Notes under the pieces: model-generated
The model's input: the letters and a program-made list of their open reading frames with translations, nothing else
Told to the model about the DNA's origin: nothing
Databases searched by the model: none
NCBI RefSeq assembly: GCF_000219915.2
Contig: NC_017964.1
Span: 2,914,001-2,978,000 of the forward strand
Direction: 5' to 3'
Length of the DNA: 64,000 bases
From: Advenella kashmirensis WT001
GTDB taxonomy: Bacteria > Pseudomonadota > Gammaproteobacteria > Burkholderiales > Burkholderiaceae_B
Part shown: positions 28,959-38,175 of the stretch, in pieces
Layout of the letters: each line of letters opens with the position of its first letter
Numbering within the stretch: position 1 is the stretch's first letter
Program-made: the position numbers and the translations under genes

Positions 28959-30127
28959 TAGATGCGAAACTGCGCGGTGCAACCGCAATTGTCGGTGTCG
29001 GACATGCAGGGCTGGGTCTGGCAGAGGGTTATACCGAGATGGAGATTCTTGTTCAGGCGGCCACGCGTGCGGTGCGCGATGCCGGCCTGACCATGCAGGA
29101 TATCGACGGCATTGCCACAGCCAGCGTCGCCTCGACCATGTGGGTGATGCCGGTGATTGAACACCTGGGCATCAAGCCGACTTTTATTGATAACACGATG
29201 GTGGGCGGCTCCAGCTTTGTCGCGCACCTGATGCCCGCCATGCAGGCATTAGCTTCCGGACAGTGCAATGCCGTGCTCGTCTGTTACGGCAGTACGCAAC
29301 GCAGCTCCACCCTGAACCGGGCCGCGATCGGCAACATGCGCAAGGTCATGGACCCGCAGCCTTACGAAAATCCTTATCAGCCATTGAGCCCGCTAAGCTC
29401 CTATGCCCTGGCTGCCGCCCGGCATATGCATCAATACGGCACGACACGTGAACATCTGGCAGAGGTGGCCGTTGCCGCCCGGCAATGGGCCCAGCTCAAT
29501 CCAGAGGCGTCCATGCGCGATCCGCTGACAATTGACCAGGTGCTCTCGGCGCGCATGGTGTCTGATCCCCTTACTGTGCGCGACTGCTGCCTGGTAAGCG
29601 ATGGGGCCGGCGCCTATGTGCTGGTGCGCGCAGACCGGGCCAAAACCCTCAAGCAGAAACCCGTTTACGTCCTGGGCAACTCCACGGCTGTGTGGAATCG
29701 CCAGATTTCGTCCATGGACGATCTGACCGTAACCGCTGCCAAACAGTCCGGAAAAATTGCATTTGAAATGGCTGGCGTCAAGCCTTCGGAGATTGATGTG
29801 GCCGAAGTATATGACGCGTTTACCATCAACACAATTTTGTTCATGGAAGACCTGGGCTTCTGCCGCAAGGGCGAAGGCGGGGATTTTGTCAGCAAAGGCG
29901 GTATCGCCCCCGGCGGCCATTTGCCTGTCAATACCAACGGCGGTGGCCTGTCCTGCGTACATCCGGGCATGTACGGCATTTTTATTCTAATCGAAGCGGT
30001 CAGGCAGTTAAGGGGGCAATGCGATGCTCGTCAGGTAGCCGACGCCCAACTGGCTGTCGTCCATGGCAACGGTGGCACGCTCTCGAGCCAATCGACCGCC
30101 ATATTGGGGACCGAAGCGACCCTTTGA
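28955..30127 (+). CDS. Thiolase-like protein lacking the nucleophilic Cys (SCP2-thiolase/Ltp2-like)
   Basis: Thiolase-fold enzyme of 390 residues acting on acyl-CoA. In true thiolases a nucleophilic Cys follows the first core; here the segment reads DNTMVGGSSFVAHL with Gly at that place. The C-terminal thiolase Cys motif is also replaced: VHGNGGTLSSQSTAI. GGGLSCVHPGMYG stands for the GHPxGxSG segment. Such Cys-less members paired with a DUF35 protein act as retro-aldolases on beta-hydroxyacyl-CoA in steroid side-chain breakdown (Ltp2 type), so C-C cleavage without thiolysis is plausible. Second gene of the operon; substrate unknown. Confidence 0.87.
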   Translation: MIDAKLRGATAIVGVGHAGLGLAEGYTEMEILVQAATRAVRDAGLTMQDIDGIATASVASTMWVMPVIEHLGIKPTFIDNTMVGGSSFVAHLMPAMQALASGQCNAVLVCYGSTQRSSTLNRAAIGNMRKVMDPQPYENPYQPLSPLSSYALAAARHMHQYGTTREHLAEVAVAARQWAQLNPEASMRDPLTIDQVLSARMVSDPLTVRDCCLVSDGAGAYVLVRADRAKTLKQKPVYVLGNSTAVWNRQISSMDDLTVTAAKQSGKIAFEMAGVKPSEIDVAEVYDAFTINTILFMEDLGFCRKGEGGDFVSKGGIAPGGHLPVNTNGGGLSCVHPGMYGIFILIEAVRQLRGQCDARQVADAQLAVVHGNGGTLSSQSTAILGTEATL

Positions 30128-30296
30128 AAACCATTAACCGTCGCCCTATGAACTGATCATACGTACCTGAAGCATAGGCAACATCAGACGCAGGCGCAAT
30201 GGTGGCAGATGAGACTCTGCCGCCGGGATGCCGTGAAGACGTCAGACACACGCTTACACAACAATAGCCGGGCAAGCTGCCCTACCTTGGATTGAG

Positions 30297-30969
30297 ATGA
30301 TAAACAAGATTCTAGATACACACGAAGCGGCATTAAGCCAGATTCCCGAAGGGGCGTCCATCATGGTGGGCGGCTTTGGCGACGCCGGTATTCCCTTTGA
30401 AATGCTGGCCAGTCTGGCAAAGATGGGGACACGCAACTTAACGATTATCAGCAATAACGCCGGCACACGCGAGGTGGGTATCGCCCGGCTGATCAAAAAC
30501 GGCCAGGTCAGGAAAATCATCTGCTCTCATCCCCGTCCGCCGCAATCGGATGTGTTCGCACAGGCGTTCCGTGCCGGCCAGATCGAGCTCGAATGCACCC
30601 CGCAAGGCACCCTGGCCGAAAGAATGCGGGCAGCGGGCGCGGGGCTGGGTCCGTTTTTTACACCCACCGGCTATGGCACGCGCGTATCGGAAAACAAGGA
30701 AGAACGCGTGGTCAACGGCGTAGGCTATGTGCTGGAAGAACCCTGCATGCAGATTTCGCACTGGTGCGCGCCATCTGGGCGACCGCTGGGGTAACCTGAC
30801 CTATCGCTGGGCGGCCAGAAACTTCAATCCCGTCATGTGTACTGCCGCCAAGCACACCATTGCGCAAGTCGATAAAGTGGTCGAACTGGGCAGTATTCAT
30901 CCCGAGCAGGTTATGACCCCCGGAATTTTTGTGAAACATATCGTACTTGCAGGAGCGCAGCATGACTGA
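30297..30969 (+). CDS. 3-oxoacid CoA-transferase subunit A, two frame breaks
   Basis: Alpha subunit of a two-protein CoA-transferase of the ScoA/PcaI type, about 224 residues after repair. The CoA-binding glycine-rich opening IMVGGFGDAGIPFEML is clear, as are FFTPTGYGTRV and NLTYRWAARNFNP. Breaks lie in CCC 30741-30743 and CC 30771-30772; repair gives EEPLHADFALVRAHLGDRWG. The end overlaps subunit B by 8 bases. The closest visible relatives transfer CoA from succinyl-CoA to acetoacetate or 3-oxoadipate. Confidence 0.9.
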
Positions 30970-31660
30970 CTACATTCGTCTTGACAGGGAACAGATTGCC
31001 AAACTGGTAGCCAATAGCCTGCCCGATGGCGCCTATGTCAATCTTGGTATCGGCATGCCAACGTCTGTCGCAGACTACCTGCCGCCAGACAGGGAAATTA
31101 TCCTGCACAGCGAGAACGGCATTCTGGGCATGGGACGCAGCGCAATTGATGACGAAATCGATACCGATATCATCAACGCCAGCCGTAAACCCATTGTCCT
31201 GTTGCAGGGCGCCTCCATTACCGAACACACCAATTCATTTGCCATGATGCGTGGCGGACATCTGGACTATTCGATCCTGGGCGGCTTTCAGGTTGCCGAA
31301 AACGGGGACCTGGCAAACTGGATCACCGATGCCCCCGATGCCATTGCAGCAATTGGGGGCGCGATGGATCTGGCCGTAGGAGCAAAGCAGGTGCTGGTCA
31401 TGATGGAGCATACAACCAAAACCGGTGCCGCCAAACTACTGCGACATTGCACCTACCCGCTGACCGGCGCCGGCGTGGTCGATTATGTGTACACCGATCT
31501 GGCCATCGTTCAGGTGTGCGACGGCCGCTTTATTATACGTGCCATGGTGCAAGGGCTGACACAAGACCAATTGCAGAATCTGAGCGACGCCCCGCTGCAC
31601 ATGGATGGCCCGTGCCAGACTATCCGGGTGGACAATGCAGGACAACCCTATCTGGAATGA
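30962..31660 (+). CDS. 3-oxoacid CoA-transferase subunit B
   Basis: Beta subunit (ScoB/PcaJ type), 232 residues, complete. The start at 30962 has AGGAG upstream, inside the end of subunit A, so the two are co-translated. The catalytic Glu is in ILHSENGILGMG, preceded by NLGIGMPTSVADYL; GGHLDYSILGGFQV is the other family block. No pcaF or beta-ketoadipate ring-cleavage genes are near, so the acceptor may be the acid handled by the neighbouring thiolase-like protein and Bug receptors. Confidence 0.93.
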   Translation: MTDYIRLDREQIAKLVANSLPDGAYVNLGIGMPTSVADYLPPDREIILHSENGILGMGRSAIDDEIDTDIINASRKPIVLLQGASITEHTNSFAMMRGGHLDYSILGGFQVAENGDLANWITDAPDAIAAIGGAMDLAVGAKQVLVMMEHTTKTGAAKLLRHCTYPLTGAGVVDYVYTDLAIVQVCDGRFIIRAMVQGLTQDQLQNLSDAPLHMDGPCQTIRVDNAGQPYLE

Positions 31661-31690
31661 ATAGCAGACTGACGGGATAATGCAAGCGGA

Positions 31691-31704
31691 TGGCGCTAGC
31701 GCCA
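31691..31704. promoter_or_regulatory. 14-bp palindrome before the Bug gene
   Basis: TGGCGCTAGCGCCA is a perfect palindrome 31 bases after the CoA-transferase stop and 181 before the Bug start. Could be an operator or a weak terminator; no T run follows. Confidence 0.3.
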
Positions 31705-31884
31705 CGAGGAACCCGTGCCATTACCTGCCCTTGAGCGATAAAAGACTACGCCACCTGGCCGTATCCTGAAAAAAGCGCCCCGCAACCGGCGATTACAAGT
31801 GTGTTTGAACACAAGGCAGCAGAGCATCACTGGCAGGCATCTATTGCCTGCCATCAAGAGCAATATAAAATCCAAGGAGACATC

Positions 31885-32868
31885 ATGAAGACAACATTCA
31901 ACAGGCTGCGACATCTGATGCTGCACGCAGGCGTCATGGCATTCGGACTGGCGCTAAGCGCAGGCGCCCAGGCCTTTCCCGACAAACCCATTACCCTGCT
32001 GATTCCTTATCCACCGGGCGGCAGCGCCGATATGCTGGCCCGGCCAATTGCTGCGCAAATGCAGAAAACAATCAAACAACCCGTTGTGCTTGAATACCGC
32101 CCGGGCGCCGGTGGCACGATCGCTACGGCGCAGCTGGCACGGTCTAAACCCGATGGCTATACCGTGCTGATGGTGCTGGCCGCACATGCGATCAACCCCA
32201 GCATGTATAAATCGCTCCCGTACAATACCGAAAAGGATTTCGCGCCGGTATCTGTGCTGGCGACCTTGCCCATGCTGGTGACCGCCGCCAAACAGACGCC
32301 GGCAAATACAACGCAGGAGTTGATCGACTATGCCAAGGCCAACCCGGACAAGCTCACCTTTGCCTCTGCCGGCAACGGCAACACCAGCCATCTGGCGGCA
32401 GAACTGTTTAAAAGTGCCACCAACACCAAAATGGTCCATGTGCCCTACAAAGGCAGTGGCCCCGCGGTGGTAGCCATGCTCTCCGGCGAAGTCTCGCTAA
32501 TGTTTGACAGCATTTCCACCTCCCTGCCTCATGTCAAGGCGGGCAAACTCAAAGGGCTGGCAGTAACAGGAACCAAGCGTTCCGCTGTTCTGCCCGATGT
32601 GCCTACTGTGGCAGAGTCTGGTGTGCCAGGTTTTGCCGTCAACGGCTGGTACGGCATCCTGGCGCCGGCAGGCACCCCCGAGGACGTGGTCCAGCAACTG
32701 AACAAGGCATTCAATGATGCAGCTCAAACACCTGCCGTCAGACAACAACTGACCCAATTCGGCTACGAAATAGAAGGCTCCACACCAAAGCAATTTGCCG
32801 ATCTTATTACAGCTGAAATCAAAAAATGGAAAACCGCGGTCGACCAGTCTGGCGCCCGCATCGAATAA
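31885..32868 (+). CDS. Bug-type substrate-binding protein
   Basis: Periplasmic receptor of 327 residues. The start at 31885 has AAGGAG upstream; the in-frame extension to 31801 is not conserved. Signal peptide to about ALSAGAQA, then FPDKPITLLIPYPPGGSAD, VLEYRPGAGGTIATAQLA, and the domain 2 motif HVPYKGSGPAVVAMLSGE. It follows the CoA-transferase genes on the same strand and is followed 76 bases later by a second Bug gene. No membrane subunits nearby. It likely presents a carboxylic acid that is then activated by the CoA-transferase. Confidence 0.92.
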   Translation: MKTTFNRLRHLMLHAGVMAFGLALSAGAQAFPDKPITLLIPYPPGGSADMLARPIAAQMQKTIKQPVVLEYRPGAGGTIATAQLARSKPDGYTVLMVLAAHAINPSMYKSLPYNTEKDFAPVSVLATLPMLVTAAKQTPANTTQELIDYAKANPDKLTFASAGNGNTSHLAAELFKSATNTKMVHVPYKGSGPAVVAMLSGEVSLMFDSISTSLPHVKAGKLKGLAVTGTKRSAVLPDVPTVAESGVPGFAVNGWYGILAPAGTPEDVVQQLNKAFNDAAQTPAVRQQLTQFGYEIEGSTPKQFADLITAEIKKWKTAVDQSGARIE

Positions 32869-32944
32869 CGCCGGGCCTGCAGCTGTGTATTACGGAAGGT
32901 GCGCAAATGTGCCTTCCGACCACAAAATGACCAATGGAGACATT

Positions 32945-33918
32945 ATGTCAAAACGTTACCTGCGTTTCACTCCCCTGCTGTGGCTGCTTTCCCCCGCCCT
33001 TGTCTGGGCAAACAGTCACTGGCCTGACAAACCTGTTAAATTGGTGGTCGGCTATGCGGCCGGCGGACCGGTAGATACGGCCGCCGACAATTTGCCAAAT
33101 TTCTGGGTGATCAGATCGGGCAACCGGTCGTTGTCGAAAACAAAACCGGCGCCAGCGGTATCATCGCTGCAGAGAACGTGGCAAGGGCGCCGGCAGACGG
33201 CAGCGTGCTGTATTTTCTGGCCAGTCCGACGCTGACCATCACACCGCATATTCAAAAAGGAATCCAGATCGACAAGGATCAGGATTTCCGTTACCTGGGC
33301 AACCTGGTCGAATATACCAATGTGCTGGTCGTCAATAACAAACTGCCGGTTAAAAATATCAGTGAACTTATTGCCTACGCCAAAGCCAACCCTGGCGCCT
33401 TATCCTTTGGTTCGGCGGGTGTAGGATCATCCAACCAGTTGTCTGCCGAACTGCTCAAGCAGCGAACTGGCACGCAAATGCTGCACGTTCCCTATCGCGG
33501 CAATGCACCGGCCATGATCGATGTGATTGGCGGCAAGACGTCAATGATGTTCGACATCACCGGTACGGCGATCAATTACATCAATAGCGGCAAGGTTCGG
33601 GCCCTGGCAGTTACCTCCAAGGAACGCAATCGCGCGCTGCCCGACGTGCCGTCCATGTCCGAAGCGGGTATTGAAGACTACGATGTAACCGGCTGGTACG
33701 GGGTTGTGGGTCCGGCCAAACTGGATGATGCGACCGCCGGGCAAATTGAAAAGGCCTTGAAGACGGTCTCTGACCTGCCCGAGTATCGCAAGCAAATGGA
33801 AAAAGTGGGCTATACCATTTCATTGCGCAGCGGCAAGCAATTGAAGTCACGTATCGATAACGAATACCGTTTGTGGGGCGAAGTGACAGCAAAAGCCGGC
33901 ATTCAGGCAGCTAAATAG
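32945..33918 (+). CDS. Bug-type substrate-binding protein, one frameshift
   Basis: Second tandem Bug receptor, about 324 residues after repair. Signal peptide FTPLLWLLSPALVWANS, then WPDKPVKLVVGYAAGGPVDT. The frame breaks at AA 33089-33090; one more A restores KFAKFLGDQIGQPVVVENK. The second domain has MLHVPYRGNAPAMIDVIGG. It differs clearly from the preceding copy (SIMM-like loop KTSMMFDITG in place of EVSLMFDSIS), so they are old paralogues with probably different ligands, not a recent duplication. Confidence 0.9.
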
Positions 33919-33951
33919 AACCGGCCAACACCCGCGATACCTGGCCTAACG

Positions 33952-34006
33952 CAATCAGGCAGCAGGCGATATGCTGATGAAAAAGCAATCGCCTGCTGCC
34001 TGATTG
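33952..34006. terminator. 19-bp stem hairpin between convergent Bug genes
   Basis: CAATCAGGCAGCAGGCGAT (33952-33970) pairs perfectly with ATCGCCTGCTGCCTGATTG (33988-34006) around a 17-base loop. It lies between the stops of two convergent genes and probably terminates both, although no long T run flanks it. Confidence 0.7.
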
Positions 34007-34024
34007 TCATTGTTGCGCGATAAA

Positions 34025-35023
34025 TCAACCCTGGATGGTGATGTTGGCGTCGCTAATGGTCTTACGCCACTTGGCAATTTCGTCGCTTAGAAACGTGCCG
34101 AACTCCTCTGGCGTCATGGGCACGGCTTCCGACCCGCTGCCATGCATTTTCTCAATAACGCTTTTATCGTTCAACTGCGCATTGAGATTTTGATTGAACT
34201 GCTTCACCACGTCGGCCGGCGTGCCCGCGGGCGCAAACAGACCACTCCACGAATAGGCTTCGTAGCCTGGCAAGCCTTCGTCGGCGATGGGAGGCACATC
34301 CGGCGCCAGGTCCGATCTCTGGGGATTGCCCACACCTAGCGGAATCACCTTGCCAGATTTAATGAAAGGCAAGGCGGACGTGGCATCCGCAAACATCAAC
34401 TGCACCTGCCCGCCCACCAGATCCTGAACCGCCGGCGCACTGCCCTTGTAGGGTACGTGCTGCAGCTCAATACCGGCCATGCTGGCAAACAAGGCACCTG
34501 CCAGGTGGGTGCCGCCGCCCGTTCCCGAGGAACTATAGGCAATTTTGCCGGGCTGGGCCTTTGCCAGCGCAATCAGCTCCTTAACCGATTTAACCTTCAG
34601 CGACGGATGGGCTACCAATATGATCGGAAAGCGTGCCACCATGCCCACCGGTACAAAGTCCTTCTGAATATCGTAATCCAGGGATTTATTCAGGCTGGGT
34701 AAAATAGCGTGGTGAATGGCGGCAAAAAAATAATTGTATCCGTCCGGTTTGGCCTGGGCCGACAGCCTGGCCCCCAGAATGCCACCGGCGCCCGCGCGAT
34801 TTTCTATAACGGCTGTCTGCTGCCATTGCTTGGTCAAGCCATTGGTCACAATGCGCGCGGCCGTATCGACCGGGCCGCCCGGCGCAAAAGGAACAATAAA
34901 ACTGACCGCCTTTGCCGGCCATTGCGCAGCAAAAGCCATGGCTGGTCGCAAACCGTATACGGCGGCAGCGCCATAAAGCGCGGATTTGAGCAATTGCCTG
35001 CGTTGCATCATCAGGGTTTTCAA
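34025..35023 (-). CDS. Bug-type substrate-binding protein, probable Tat-like signal
   Basis: Periplasmic receptor of about 332 residues facing the two other Bug genes. I use a TTG at 35023 because AAGGAG lies seven bases before it; ATG 35011 or 35008 would be far from a ribosome site. The N terminus holds QRRQLLKSALYGAAAVYGLR, with two arginines before the hydrophobic run as in Tat or Sec signals. Core motifs: FIVPFAPGGPVDTAARIV, VIENRAGAGGILGA, HVPYKGSAPAVQDLVGG. It stands alone, without membrane subunits or an adjacent regulator. Confidence 0.9.
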   Translation of the reverse strand: MKTLMMQRRQLLKSALYGAAAVYGLRPAMAFAAQWPAKAVSFIVPFAPGGPVDTAARIVTNGLTKQWQQTAVIENRAGAGGILGARLSAQAKPDGYNYFFAAIHHAILPSLNKSLDYDIQKDFVPVGMVARFPIILVAHPSLKVKSVKELIALAKAQPGKIAYSSSGTGGGTHLAGALFASMAGIELQHVPYKGSAPAVQDLVGGQVQLMFADATSALPFIKSGKVIPLGVGNPQRSDLAPDVPPIADEGLPGYEAYSWSGLFAPAGTPADVVKQFNQNLNAQLNDKSVIEKMHGSGSEAVPMTPEEFGTFLSDEIAKWRKTISDANITIQG

Positions 35024-35166
35024 AACAGTCTCCTTATTATCATGTTCATAATGACATGACGTTCTTGTGGGTTCTTCAACCTCCAATTATGCCGCGAGAA
35101 CCTTCCATGCCCTGTTTTTTATACGTGAAGGATCCCCTCAGCGCTGCCGAAGACCGCCATGAGCTA

Positions 35167-36756
35167 TTAAACAGCGGTTTCTGTATTGATATCTGATTCC
35201 TTTGTTCTATACGCGCGTACCTGCTCCAGACGATGACCATTGCGACGCGTTATCTCAAAACACCATTGCTGCCATTTAATGGTTTCTCCAATATCGGGGA
35301 TTCGACCGACGATGCGCAGCAGGCAACCGGTCAACGTCGCATCCGTATGCTCCAGCAAATAGCCGTGGTGTTCAAGCGTTCTGCCGGCCTCTTCGATTCG
35401 CATACTCGGGTCAAGCAGCCACGAGCCATCCGCCAACTGTACTGCCTTTAACACTGCGTCAGCATGTTCAGGGAGTTCACCGCCAATTGCGGTCAACACA
35501 TCCAGGGGTGTAAGCAGCCCCTCGCATACACCTCTTTCATCCACCACGATCAACAGGTGTTCCCGCGACCTTCTGAGCACTTCAAGCACTTTCAATGCAG
35601 GCATGGTCTCTATCACGTAATGAGGCTTGCGAGCCAGTTGCGCCAGGTCCGGTTCGCTACGCGACGACATATGATTTAAAAAGTCCTTGAAATGCAGTAC
35701 GCCGATAACATTGGCCGCGTCTCCATCACACAGGGGCAAGCGCGCGTGTCCGGATGAAAATTTTTCGATCACTGTTGCAGCCGTGTCTTGTATATTCAGC
35801 CAGACCATTTTTCCCCGCGGCACCATGATGGATCGCACATCGCGTGCACCAATGTCCAGTACCCGTTCAATCATATTGCTTTCTTCTGGTGCGAATGCCG
35901 GCTCATCATCCAGACCGTCAATAAAAACAGCCTCGCCGTCGCTTTGAGTGTCCGTCTGCTCAGGGTGTTTTCCGGCACGCAACAGCCGCAAGACGGTTTG
36001 TGCGGTGCGCTGACGTCGATCCAACGCATGCTTGCGCCGAACCCGGTTGCGGCTCGAGAGCTGGTTGAAAAATTCGATCAAGATTGAAAATCCGATCGCA
36101 GCATATAAGTAGCCTTTGGGAACATGAAAACCCAGACCTTCGGCGACCAGACTGAATCCAATCATGAGAAGCAGGCCCAGACACAGAATCACCACGGTGG
36201 GATGCCGGCTTACAAATGCCATCAAAGTTCGGCTGGCCAGCATCATAACGGCCATCGCTATGACGACAGCGATCATCATAATACTCAGATCCTGTACCAT
36301 GCCGACTGCGGTTATGACTGAATCCAGTGAAAAAACGGCATCAAGCACTACGATTTGCAAGATGACCTGCCAAAAGATGGCATGCTGGATTTTGCCTGTC
36401 GTTTCCCCATGAGTGCTGCCTTCGACACGCTCGTGCAACTCCATGGTGCCTTTGAACAAAAGGAAAACACCGCCAAATATTAATATCAGGTCGCGACCTG
36501 AAATCTCAGAACCAAACACTGTAAATAGTGGTGCCGTCAACGTTACAACCCAGGCAATACTGGCCAGAAGACCCAGACGCATCAGCATGGCCAGCGCCAG
36601 GCCGATCATGCGTGCTTTATTTCGTTGATGGGGTGGCAATTTATCGGCCAATATGGCAATAAATACCAAGTTGTCGATGCCCAATACAATTTCGAGCACA
36701 ATCAACGTGGCCAGGCCGAGCCAGGCGGTTGGGTCAGCCATCCAATCAAAAATCAT
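35167..36756 (-). CDS. TerC family membrane protein with CBS pair and CorC/HlyC domain (YegH/YoaE type)
   Basis: Inner-membrane protein of 529 residues. Residues about 1-230 form the TerC domain with seven or so helices; acidic metal-site stretches are [14 protein letters not shown] and [14 protein letters not shown]. Then come two CBS domains (from about [15 protein letters not shown] to [12 protein letters not shown]) and a C-terminal CorC/HlyC transporter-associated domain. Start at 36756 with GCAGGAA upstream. TerC proteins are linked to manganese and other metal export or to metalation of secreted proteins. A 37-codon ORF with its own ribosome site and a stable hairpin precede it, suggesting leader control. 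Confidence 0.9.
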   Translation of the reverse strand: MIFDWMADPTAWLGLATLIVLEIVLGIDNLVFIAILADKLPPHQRNKARMIGLALAMLMRLGLLASIAWVVTLTAPLFTVFGSEISGRDLILIFGGVFLLFKGTMELHERVEGSTHGETTGKIQHAIFWQVILQIVVLDAVFSLDSVITAVGMVQDLSIMMIAVVIAMAVMMLASRTLMAFVSRHPTVVILCLGLLLMIGFSLVAEGLGFHVPKGYLYAAIGFSILIEFFNQLSSRNRVRRKHALDRRQRTAQTVLRLLRAGKHPEQTDTQSDGEAVFIDGLDDEPAFAPEESNMIERVLDIGARDVRSIMVPRGKMVWLNIQDTAATVIEKFSSGHARLPLCDGDAANVIGVLHFKDFLNHMSSRSEPDLAQLARKPHYVIETMPALKVLEVLRRSREHLLIVVDERGVCEGLLTPLDVLTAIGGELPEHADAVLKAVQLADGSWLLDPSMRIEEAGRTLEHHGYLLEHTDATLTGCLLRIVGRIPDIGETIKWQQWCFEITRRNGHRLEQVRAYRTKESDINTETAV

Positions 36757-36846
36757 TTTAGATTCCTGCGAGTAAAAGAAAGAGAAGCGCGAACGCAAAT
36801 GCCCCGCAGCAATGCATAGCGCTGCAGCAATAGGGAGAGGTGCCTG

Positions 36847-36960
36847 TCAGGGCAAAAAGACGGGTCGGCAAATAGCCGGAGGAAGGGCCAGGGCGTACTG
36901 ACAGTGCAGCACGCCCTCATCGAAGGAGGTTTGTTCATAGTGGCGGACGAGCATAAACAT
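36847..36960 (-). CDS. Candidate leader peptide upstream of the TerC/CBS gene
   Basis: A 37-codon ORF beginning at 36960, with AAAGGA six bases before the ATG, ending 91 bases before the TerC/CBS start. Its last codons are proline-rich (LALPPAICRPVFLP), a feature of ribosome-stalling leaders such as mgtL. It contains a hairpin (36891-36916). There is no homology evidence; it may be chance, but the ribosome site, position and composition together make it a reasonable candidate. Confidence 0.35.
   Translation of the reverse strand: MFMLVRHYEQTSFDEGVLHCQYALALPPAICRPVFLP
36891..36916. promoter_or_regulatory. Hairpin within the TerC/CBS leader
   Basis: GGGCGT (36891-36896) pairs with ACGCCC (36911-36916); an inner CTG/CAG adds three more pairs after one mismatch, closing a 6-base loop. 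No T run follows in either direction, so it is more likely part of a leader structure than a simple terminator. Confidence 0.45.
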
Positions 36961-37112
36961 GCGCGTCCTTTTCTTACAGATACCTGAATACTACAACATC
37001 ATTAGCCTGTCCGACGTGTCTTTCTCTAATTTAGAATCAACTTTTGCTGTCGCGTCGTCGTTATTGAACTTCCATCGGCATAGAAATACCGCCATTTCAT
37101 CATGCCCTTGCA
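36961..37112. other. Upstream part of the TerC/CBS leader region
   Basis: With the leader ORF it makes up the 356-base gap between the lysR stop and the TerC/CBS start. AT content rises here, which fits a promoter for the leader. No conserved yybP-ykoY manganese riboswitch core was recognised. Confidence 0.35.
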
Positions 37113-38021
37113 CTAGCGTTCATGCATCCGCTTCGACACATCGAGCAGGTGTCCAATGAATTTTTCTGCGTAGGCGGGCAGATCGCGTCCGGCCAGACGG
37201 CAGACATTGCGTTCGCGATCGGCCCATTCATCTGTGAGTTTGAGTATATGCAAACGCGGCGCCCGGCTGTAGGCGCGGGCGCATTCTACCGGTACGATTG
37301 CCAGCCCGATCCCTGCGTCAACCATGCGACACACTGCTTCGAAGCTGCCAACATGTACGCGCTGATGCAAGCGCTTGCCCAGCTTATAGGCTTTGTCATC
37401 CAGAAACGTCTGAATCGCGCTTTCCGGGTTTATGCCAATAAACTGATACTGGTCGATCAGCGTTTCAAATGAAATTTCCTTCAGATCCTTGAGCGGATGC
37501 GCCAAATGGGTAACGGCCACCAGTTCGTCGCGAAACAGCGGCACCACATCCATGCCATCCAGATTGACGTTGCTGGAGACAATACCAATATCTACCGAGC
37601 CGCCACGAATGGCAGAGACAATTTCCTTGGATAATTTTTCTTCCAATTCAATATCAATATCGGGATTTTCGGCCAGGAACGTCGACAACGCTTCGGACAT
37701 GAACGAGTGGGTGGCCGCAGTATTGGCCATGATCCGCAGCTTGCCCTTGATGCCGGTGGAAAACGGCTGCAGCTCGGCATGCATGCATTCGAGCTGCTGA
37801 AACACCCCCTTGGCATATTTCAGAAAGACCTCGCCGGCCGGAGTGACGCTCACGCCGGTAACCTGGCGAATCAGCAGGCGGACCTTGAGGGAGTCTTCCA
37901 GATTCTTGATTCGGGCGCTGGCAGCCGGCAACGACAGAAAGGTTTTTTCCGCGGCCTTGGTCAGGTTAGAGACTTCACCAATATTGATGAACAGTTTAAG
38001 GTCTGTCAGGTCATAGCGCAT
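37113..38021 (-). CDS. LysR family regulator
   Basis: Transcription factor of 302 residues. HTH: DLKLFINIGEVSNLTKAAEK, then PAASARIKNLEDSLKVRLL. The LysR_substrate domain follows with GKLRIMANTAATHSFM and VDAGIGLAIVPVECARAY. Start at 38021 (MRYDLTDLKLF); the in-frame extension to 38075 is not conserved. Divergent from the SDR/MaoC pair, which it probably controls in response to a pathway CoA ester or acid. Confidence 0.9.
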   Translation of the reverse strand: MRYDLTDLKLFINIGEVSNLTKAAEKTFLSLPAASARIKNLEDSLKVRLLIRQVTGVSVTPAGEVFLKYAKGVFQQLECMHAELQPFSTGIKGKLRIMANTAATHSFMSEALSTFLAENPDIDIELEEKLSKEIVSAIRGGSVDIGIVSSNVNLDGMDVVPLFRDELVAVTHLAHPLKDLKEISFETLIDQYQFIGINPESAIQTFLDDKAYKLGKRLHQRVHVGSFEAVCRMVDAGIGLAIVPVECARAYSRAPRLHILKLTDEWADRERNVCRLAGRDLPAYAEKFIGHLLDVSKRMHER

Positions 38022-38175
38022 CTTAAGCTTACACGAAGGGGGTGGTTGAGAAATACGAACAATGCTGTCCGCCATTATGGCCTATCATGAAATACAGCAA
38101 CAATAGATAGTAATCCCTAACCGGATCGACGGCCAAGCCGGCGAGCGGATGCCTAAAATTTTAGAGGAGAAGCCG

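Noticed and set aside
28955..30127. Ordinary acetyl-CoA acetyltransferase
   Set aside because: Both catalytic cysteines are replaced and a DUF35 partner is coupled, which points to a different reaction.
36757..37112. yybP-ykoY manganese riboswitch before the TerC/CBS gene
   Set aside because: The expected conserved loop sequences were not found on the coding strand; only a generic hairpin and a small ORF are visible.
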